Shown: one piece after another, positions 4,865 to 8,877 of the stretch
Numbering within the stretch: position 1 is the first letter of the stretch
Layout of the letters: the number at the start of each line of letters is the position of its first letter
Source: Candidatus Uhrbacteria bacterium
GTDB taxonomy: Bacteria > Patescibacteriota > Patescibacteriia > 2-12-FULL-60-25
Assembly: GCA_014728435.1 (NCBI GenBank)
Contig: WJLP01000080.1
Location: forward strand, 1-8,877
Reading direction: 5' to 3'
DNA: 8,877 bases
The notes under the pieces: model-generated
The model's input: only the letters and a program-made list of their open reading frames with translations
The model's database searches: none
What the model was told of the DNA's origin: nothing
Position numbers and translations under genes: made by a program

Positions 4865-6388
4865 ATGAAAATTATCCCAACCACAGCAATAATCGGCCTT
4901 GAGGCTCAAGGTGTGGATGTCGAAGCTGACATGAGTTTTGGCAAGCCTGCTTTTCATGTGGTGGGTTTGCCGGACGCGGCCGTGCAAGAGGCTAAGGAGA
5001 GGGTTAGAAGTGCGTTAAAAAGTATTGGCAGGCCCATAGGCAGGCCCAGGGTTACGGTGAATTTGGCGCCGGCTGATTTGCGCAAGGCGGGTTCGGGGTA
5101 TGATTTGCCGATTGCCATCGCGCTTATGGCACGTGAGCGCGGGTTGGAGGAACCCAGAGACGGTTGGCCGGTTTTAGTTGGCGAGCTGGCATTAAATGGA
5201 GACTTGCGGCCGGTGCATGGGGCTTTGTCATCGGCGCTGTACGCGGCCGGGCATGAGTCGCTTGCTTTGGTTTTACCGGCGGCAAATGCCAGGGAGGCGG
5301 CATTGGTTGAAGGTGTTCAAGTGTATCCGGCGCGTACGCTTAGAGAAGTGGTGGATCATTTAAGCGGTTATGAGTTATTGCAACCGCATGAAACGGTGCG
5401 ATTTGAGGATGAGTTGGAAGTGCTGACAGCTATGGATTTTGCCGGCGTGCGCGGGCAGGAACAGACCAAGCGGGCTTTGGAGATTGCGGCCGCGGGCGGG
5501 CACAATGTTTTGCTAACCGGGCCGCCGGGGTCCGGAAAAACCATGCTGGCGCGCGCTTTCGCGGGCATCATGCCCAGGCTTACGCGCGATGAGGCTTTGG
5601 AGGTAACAAGGATACATTCGGTGGCCGGCGTGTTGCCCAGGGATGGGATTTGTAAAATGCGTCCGTTTAGAACTCCGCATCACACAGCAAGCGGCGCGGC
5701 ATTGGTTGGCGGCGGCACGGTGCCCAAACCGGGCGAGATTTCATTGGCGCATCGAGGCGTGTTGTTTCTTGATGAGTTTCCGGAATTTTCGCGGCAGGTA
5801 TTGGAGAATTTACGCCAACCGCTTGAGGATGGCATGGTCTCGGTTTCGCGAGCGCGGGGGAGTGTGACATATCCGGCGAGGTTTACTTTGGTGGCGGCCA
5901 TGAATCCATGCCCATGCGGATATTTTGGTGATTTGGAAAGAGGGTGCTCATGTACACCGCAACAGGTTACAAAATATGGAAGGCGAGTGAGCGGGCCGTT
6001 GATGGACAGGATAGATTTAAAAGTCAGTGTGCCGCGCGTGCCCACCGAGCACTTGATGCGTTTGGAATCGGGTGAATCATCCAAGTCGGTGCGGGAAAGA
6101 GTTCAATCGGCGCGCGACAGGCAATCGGCGAGAGCCAAGCAGACGGGTGTGATGACCAACGCGGAGTTGCCGAGTGATAAGGTGAGAAAAAGTTTTAAGC
6201 AAACAGAGGCCGCGAAAAAGATGATGAAGCAAGCTACGGATAAGTTTCATCTTTCGGCGAGGTCTTACTTTCGGGTGCTCCGCGTCGCTATTACCATAGC
6301 CGATCTAGCGTCTTGCGAATCAATTGAAGTTGATCATGTGGCGGAGTCGTTGCAGTATAGGCAGGAGGATTTAACTGAGAATTACTAA
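4865..6388 (+). CDS. comM: ComM/YifB family AAA+ ATPase (Mg-chelatase-like)
   Basis: ComM is a hexameric DNA helicase known in naturally competent bacteria to extend joining of incoming DNA to the chromosome by branch migration. The protein has 507 residues from the ATG at 4865, a normal length. Residues 1-165 form the N-terminal Lon-protease-like (ChlI) domain with GKPAFHVVGLPDAAVQEAKE and the NLAPADLRKAG stretch. The ATPase domain has Walker A GPPGSGKT at 219-226, Walker B VLFLDEF at 299-305 and sensor 1 region MNPCPCG at 346-352. Four cysteines at 349, 351, 361 and 363 are typical of the family. The C-terminal domain has the SARSYFRVLRVAITIADL helix at about 464-481. A TTG 21 bases upstream is in frame, but homologues start with M-x-x-x-P-T-T-A-I-x-G-L, which fits 4865. 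No ribosome site is visible, and the start lies only 33 bases after the broken four-helix-bundle gene. Confidence 0.95.
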   Translation: MKIIPTTAIIGLEAQGVDVEADMSFGKPAFHVVGLPDAAVQEAKERVRSALKSIGRPIGRPRVTVNLAPADLRKAGSGYDLPIAIALMARERGLEEPRDGWPVLVGELALNGDLRPVHGALSSALYAAGHESLALVLPAANAREAALVEGVQVYPARTLREVVDHLSGYELLQPHETVRFEDELEVLTAMDFAGVRGQEQTKRALEIAAAGGHNVLLTGPPGSGKTMLARAFAGIMPRLTRDEALEVTRIHSVAGVLPRDGICKMRPFRTPHHTASGAALVGGGTVPKPGEISLAHRGVLFLDEFPEFSRQVLENLRQPLEDGMVSVSRARGSVTYPARFTLVAAMNPCPCGYFGDLERGCSCTPQQVTKYGRRVSGPLMDRIDLKVSVPRVPTEHLMRLESGESSKSVRERVQSARDRQSARAKQTGVMTNAELPSDKVRKSFKQTEAAKKMMKQATDKFHLSARSYFRVLRVAITIADLASCESIEVDHVAESLQYRQEDLTENY

Positions 6389-6399
6389 CTTAAATAAAC

Positions 6400-6425
6400 G
6401 TCATCCTGAACTCGCCTCAGGATCT
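6400..6425 (+). repeat. Left palindromic repeat (REP-like) of the GIY-YIG cassette
   Basis: ATCCTGA (6403-6409) and TCAGGAT (6417-6423) form a 7-bp stem with a 7-base loop, in the context GTCATCCTGAACTCG. This is the widespread bacterial repeat that yields RHPELVSGS-like peptides when translated. It has no T-run, so it is not a standard terminator for comM. Confidence 0.75.
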
Positions 6426-6438
6426 AACTAAGGTTATT

Positions 6439-6768
6439 ATGTTACCAACCAAAGAATACAATTACAGATACTGCTGGGTTTACATCATGATGAATAAGGG
6501 GAATTCGACCCTATATGTTGGTGTTACCAATGATTTGCAGAGAAGGGTTACTGAGCATAAATTAAAGGTAAATGATGGTTTTTCTAAAAAGTATAATGTA
6601 GGAAAAATAGTTTATTATGAAAGCTTTTATGGTCCTTGTTTGGCGAATAGAAGGGAAAAACAATTAAAAAGATGGCATCGAGAGTGGAAATTGAATTTAA
6701 TTAAAAAAGTAAATCCAGAATTAAGAGATTTGCTAGATGACATAAGGAAGGAGGTGATCGTTTTATGA
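6439..6768 (+). CDS. GIY-YIG domain endonuclease, small stand-alone type
   Basis: The GIY-YIG nuclease fold cuts DNA using a conserved tyrosine pair, an arginine and a metal-binding glutamate. The protein has 109 residues, typical of small stand-alone members whose biological role is mostly unknown. The motifs are intact: V14-Y15-I16 for GIY, Y26-V27-G28 in LYVGVTNDL for YIG, R36 in LQRRVTEHK and E73 in NRREKQLKRW. The C-terminus (RKEVIVL) departs from the usual family end because it overlaps a long ribosome-site-like sequence (6748-6759) and abuts the right repeat. A weak ribosome site AAGG (6430-6433) lies 5 bases before the ATG, and the ATG is 13 bases after the left repeat. It shows no sign of decay and may act on, or be spread with, the flanking repeats; that link is inferred. 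Confidence 0.92.
   Translation: MLPTKEYNYRYCWVYIMMNKGNSTLYVGVTNDLQRRVTEHKLKVNDGFSKKYNVGKIVYYESFYGPCLANRREKQLKRWHREWKLNLIKKVNPELRDLLDDIRKEVIVL
6748..6759 (+). promoter_or_regulatory. 12-base perfect Shine-Dalgarno match
   Basis: AAGGAGGTGATC is fully complementary to the usual 16S rRNA 3' tail. It overlaps the end of the GIY-YIG gene. Ten bases after its GGAGG an ATG (6765-6767) overlaps the GIY-YIG stop as ATGA, but that frame is only ATG AGG TCC TGA. It therefore either drives a three-codon peptide or is an orphan. Confidence 0.5.
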
Positions 6769-6793
6769 GGTCCTGAAACGAGTTAAGGACGAC
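6768..6793 (-). repeat. Right palindromic repeat (REP-like), inverted copy
   Basis: Read on the minus strand, this copy matches the left repeat at 21 of 26 positions. On the plus strand it reads AGGTCCTGAAACGAG followed by TTAAGGACGAC. Its own stem GTCCT/AGGAC is weaker than that of the left copy. In the third frame it gives VLKRVKDDV, a peptide seen often where this repeat has been translated. Confidence 0.7.
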
Positions 6794-6826
6794 GTTATTA
6801 ACGTGATAAACGTGCGATGCATAGCA

Positions 6827-6850
6827 TTGCGCAAAGCTTCAAGCGCGCAA
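6827..6850. repeat. Inverted repeat upstream of the second four-helix-bundle gene
   Basis: TTGCGC (6827-6832) and GCGCAA (6845-6850) form a 6-bp inverted repeat enclosing an AAGCTT palindrome. It overlaps the region where a -35 would lie for the -10 at 6853-6858 and could be an operator. Confidence 0.3.
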
Positions 6851-6852
6851 GA

Positions 6853-6858
6853 TATTAT
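6853..6858 (+). promoter_or_regulatory. -10-like hexamer before the second four-helix-bundle gene
   Basis: TATTAT (5 of 6) ends 7 bases before the ATG at 6866, the same spacing as at three other genes. No convincing -35 or ribosome site accompanies it. It supports a leaderless transcript. Confidence 0.4.
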
Positions 6859-6865
6859 TACATAT

Positions 6866-7327
6866 ATGTCCAACAACAATTCGTCATCAAAAAAAGAATA
6901 TAAAAAAATGTCATTCCGCGATCTGGTGGTTTGGCAGCAAGCATATGATTTTGCCAAGGGAGTGCATGCGCTTAGCCGGCAATTGCCGCAGGAGGAGAGG
7001 TATGCACTTACATCACAATTAACGCGCATGGCTTTTTCCATGCCGGTGCAAATAGCGCAGGGGCAGAGGAAGTGGGCTAAAGCGGAATTTGTGAAGCATC
7101 TAAATTATGCGAGGAATAATTCGTATGAGTGCGAGACATATCTTTTATTGATCGGAGATTTGTTTTCCGAATTTAAGGAAGACGCGGATAAGTTGGTAGA
7201 GGCAAATACGATCATTCAAAAAATGTTGTCAGCCTTGATTTATACGATTGAAAATCCGAAAAACAAGAAAAATGAATCAGATAAAGCAACAGTTGAAGAG
7301 CCCAAGGTTGTAGCTGTCGCGGCCTAA
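6866..7327 (+). CDS. Four-helix-bundle protein (23S rRNA intervening-sequence family)
   Basis: This is an intact member of the family represented by the broken gene at 4479. The protein has 153 residues from the ATG at 6866. After a polar leader (MSNNNSSSKKEYKK) comes FRDLVVWQQAYDFA at 17-30, then LPQEERYALTSQLTRMAFSM at 40-59, and helices to about residue 131. It diverges at two hallmark places: NIAEG has become QIAQG, and the usual A-K-G-S reads A-R-N-N-S. A charged, probably disordered tail (NPKNKKNESDKATVEEPK) follows. The frame extends upstream to a GTG at 6803, but that stretch covers the right palindromic repeat region and the -10-like TATTAT, so I reject it. The family role is unsettled; members are common as free-standing genes and are related to Avd, but there is no reverse transcriptase in this window. 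Confidence 0.88.
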   Translation: MSNNNSSSKKEYKKMSFRDLVVWQQAYDFAKGVHALSRQLPQEERYALTSQLTRMAFSMPVQIAQGQRKWAKAEFVKHLNYARNNSYECETYLLLIGDLFSEFKEDADKLVEANTIIQKMLSALIYTIENPKNKKNESDKATVEEPKVVAVAA

Positions 7328-7420
7328 ATTATTTATCTTTTTGCGCGCTTGAAATTTTGCCAGATTAAGCTAAAAATTATCAATTATGTCAGTAGATAAA
7401 CATAAAAGTGGACAATTTGA

Positions 7421-7449
7421 TTGACAAGCAATATAGAGCTTGGTAGTTT
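7421..7449 (+). promoter_or_regulatory. Candidate promoter of the M23 peptidase gene
   Basis: A perfect TTGACA (7421-7426) is followed after exactly 17 bases by TAGTTT (7444-7449), which matches only 3 of 6 of the -10. It would give a leader of 110-170 bases depending on the start codon. Confidence 0.4.
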
Positions 7450-7608
7450 GCTTTGGCAATAAATAAAAGTCGAAATTTAATTTATTCGCTTAGTTAACAC
7501 ATTTTTTGGCTATTTGAATTACGAGACTTACGGTTTTTAGCTAGATTGTGCGTTATTTACGGGGGTTTCTATTCCTAGTAAAACACCATCAGCATTTTGG
7601 ACCGCAAT

Positions 7609-7617
7609 TGGTATAAA
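7609..7617 (+). promoter_or_regulatory. Alternative extended -10 near the M23 start
   Basis: TGGTATAAA reads as TGn plus TATAAA (5 of 6) and ends 10 bases before the TTG at 7628. If used, the transcript would have a leader of only a few bases and the ATT start at 7571 would be excluded. Confidence 0.3.
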
Positions 7618-7627
7618 AGTTTTAAGA

Positions 7628-8877
7628 TTGATTCGTGCCATCAAGAAAGGGCTTGAATACTTTTTTGTAAAAATCGTTTTTGAAGCCGTAAGGCCTATAG
7701 GGCGCATTGTTTTGCGTTTTTTAATTTTGCCGATTTACGGTTTGGCTGTTATCGGCAGGCTTAAGGTGAATAAGTTGGCATTGCCGGCCAGGGGTTTTGC
7801 TTTGTTTTTGATAACCAATAAATATTTATTTCATTTTTCATTGATTTTGGCCGCAACCGGCACCGTGTATGCCAATTTACAAACGCAACAAGCTTTGGCG
7901 CATGACGCGGGTCAGCAAAGTTTGCTTTATACGATCATGACAAATGGAGAAACCGAAATAGTGCAGGAAGATATCAGCTTTGATGAAACCATGCCCGAAG
8001 CACAGAGATTGGCGTTGGGCACGATTGAGGCAATTCCTCATATAGATTTTAATTATTCCGATAATGAAGAAGGCGTGTCCATGACAGTGCCGCAGATGCC
8101 GGGTACTTTGGTTTTAAAACCCATGGATCAGCAGAAGCAAGAAAAGCAAAATGTGGTTAAAAGGGTACGTAAAGGTGTTGAGACGTATACGGTGCAAGTG
8201 GGTGATTCTTTAGGTACAATCGCGCGAGATCATGATATTGATGTGGGCACGATTTTATGGGCTAATAATTTGTCGGAACGCGAGTATATCAGGCCGGGTG
8301 ATGAGTTGAAGATCCTCCCAGTTTCGGGTGTGTTGGTTGCGGTTAAATCAGGGGATACTTTGGGAGGTATTGCCAATAAATACGGCGGTGAATTGGAAGA
8401 GATCATGCAAGCCAATGACTTGAAAGATGAGATAGTGCCGGTAGGCAAGGAGTTGATTATTCCGGGAGGCGAGCCGCCGCGCATTGTGCAAGAGAGGACT
8501 ATCGCCGTTAGCCGCGACAGGCTGCGTGAGCCGGGAGTAACGCAATACAGCGCGCCGGCGCAATCTTCGGTAAGCGTATCCAAACCGGCTGACGTGGTTG
8601 AAGCCGCGCCTACTACCAAGTTGCTTTGGCCCACGAGCGGCAGAGTAATTACTCAGTATTACGGCTGGCGCCATACTGGTTTGGATATTGATGGAGATTA
8701 CACATCGCCGTTGTACGCGTCTGAAGACGGCAGGGTGTTGATTTCGGGTTGGAATTCGGGCGGTTACGGTTTGCAGGTTTTGCTTGAGCACCCCAATGGC
8801 ATGAAGACGCGTTACGCGCACGCATCCAAATTGTTTGTTAAAGCGGGGGATTATGTAAAGCGCGGGCAAGTTATTGC
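7628..8877 (+). CDS. LysM-LysM-M23 cell-wall peptidase, cut by the window edge
   Basis: This is a membrane-anchored peptidoglycan hydrolase or its regulator, acting outside the membrane. The frame is open to the right edge (416 residues shown). The N-terminus is basic and hydrophobic, with segments at about 25-44 and 61-84, which should anchor it. Two LysM domains follow at about 185-231 (TYTVQVGDSLGTIARDH, then YIRPGDEL) and 236-281 (VAVKSGDTLGGIANKYGG). A linker leads to the M23 domain from about residue 332. H349 and D353 in HTGLD are the first zinc ligands and H398 is in RYAHAS; the final HxH lies beyond the edge, so activity cannot be judged. The start is uncertain. After the in-frame TAG at 7538 there is no ATG for over 100 codons. 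TTG 7628 is the first usual start but has no ribosome site. ATT 7571 has GGGGG 5 bases upstream and would give MPSKTPSAFW at the N-terminus. Confidence 0.9.
   Translation, partial: MIRAIKKGLEYFFVKIVFEAVRPIGRIVLRFLILPIYGLAVIGRLKVNKLALPARGFALFLITNKYLFHFSLILAATGTVYANLQTQQALAHDAGQQSLLYTIMTNGETEIVQEDISFDETMPEAQRLALGTIEAIPHIDFNYSDNEEGVSMTVPQMPGTLVLKPMDQQKQEKQNVVKRVRKGVETYTVQVGDSLGTIARDHDIDVGTILWANNLSEREYIRPGDELKILPVSGVLVAVKSGDTLGGIANKYGGELEEIMQANDLKDEIVPVGKELIIPGGEPPRIVQERTIAVSRDRLREPGVTQYSAPAQSSVSVSKPADVVEAAPTTKLLWPTSGRVITQYYGWRHTGLDIDGDYTSPLYASEDGRVLISGWNSGGYGLQVLLEHPNGMKTRYAHASKLFVKAGDYVKRGQVI

Larger units (their letters stand above)
6391..6800 (+). mobile_element. Candidate GIY-YIG cassette bounded by inverted palindromic repeats
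   Basis: A GIY-YIG gene fills the space between two inverted copies of a 26-base palindromic repeat (6400-6425 and 6768-6793), which agree at 21 of 26 positions. A few more bases outside each copy also resemble one another (AATAAACGTC on the left, the complement TAATAACGTC on the right). The right copy begins at the last base of the gene's stop codon. The cassette separates comM from a four-helix-bundle gene. The arrangement suggests a unit that moves or is fixed together with its repeats. No target-site duplication is evident. Confidence 0.5.
7328..7627 (+). other. Gene-free spacer before the M23 peptidase
   Basis: About 300 AT-rich bases hold no gene and no clear terminator. They contain the candidate promoter at 7421-7449 and an extended -10 at 7609-7617. 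The last part (from 7541) is open in the M23 frame. Confidence 0.5.

Noticed and set aside
5680..6084. 134-codon minus-strand frame inside comM
   Set aside because: Antisense shadow of a gene with intact Walker and sensor motifs.
6803..6865. Upstream extension of the second four-helix-bundle gene to a GTG
   Set aside because: It would cover the TATTAT -10 and an inverted repeat, and adds residues not typical of the family.
4479..7327. Diversity-generating retroelement suggested by Avd-like proteins
   Set aside because: No reverse transcriptase and no template/variable repeat pair are visible; the proteins fit the free-standing four-helix-bundle family.

Overview
Organism and overall character: the genes are bacterial and use the standard code; TGA, TAA and TAG all occur as stops. 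The mix is a lipoprotein signal peptidase, a ComM/YifB ATPase, a short DksA/TraR zinc-finger protein, an M20 peptidase, two small four-helix-bundle (23S rRNA intervening-sequence type) proteins, a GIY-YIG protein and a LysM-M23 cell-wall peptidase with a long hydrophobic N-terminus. This resembles a Candidate Phyla Radiation (Patescibacteria) chromosome. That assignment is inferred from gene style only, since no rRNA or other marker is present.

Layout: positions 1-1290 form an unusual block. A possible partial gene end (1-108) is followed by a 94-aa cysteine-containing protein on the minus strand (438-154). Beyond it lie about 750 bases with no convincing gene but many hairpins. This stretch divides into two related modules (about 510-992 and 1027-1255). 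They share a conserved ~35-base element at one end and a short conserved element plus a CTCGAG-type palindrome at the other. A sigma70-like promoter at 1289-1262 points into the block on the minus strand, and one base change is tolerated in a stem only in minus-strand RNA. The best reading is tandem paralogous structured RNAs, or an ~800-base structured leader for the 94-aa gene.

Positions 1521-2609 hold an M20 metallopeptidase (minus strand). It is divergent from a small membrane protein (2792-3115), a DksA/TraR protein (3260-3625) and lspA (3774-4259), each plus-strand gene followed or separated by a terminator or hairpin. A four-helix-bundle gene broken by one base in a T8 run (4479-4831) precedes comM (4865-6388). 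Next comes a GIY-YIG gene (6439-6768) bounded by inverted copies of a 26-base palindromic repeat, which looks like a small mobile cassette. A second four-helix-bundle gene (6866-7327) follows. The window ends inside a LysM-LysM-M23 peptidase (7628 to the right edge).

How the genes relate: LspA and the M23 peptidase act at the envelope, comM acts on incoming DNA during transformation, and DksA acts on RNA polymerase. Most genes look like single transcription units rather than one operon. Four plus-strand genes share a -10-like hexamer ending exactly 7 bases before the ATG, with little or no Shine-Dalgarno sequence, which suggests leaderless transcripts. The most interesting items are the paired RNA-like modules, the repeat-bounded GIY-YIG cassette, the leaderless pattern and the T8 frameshift.
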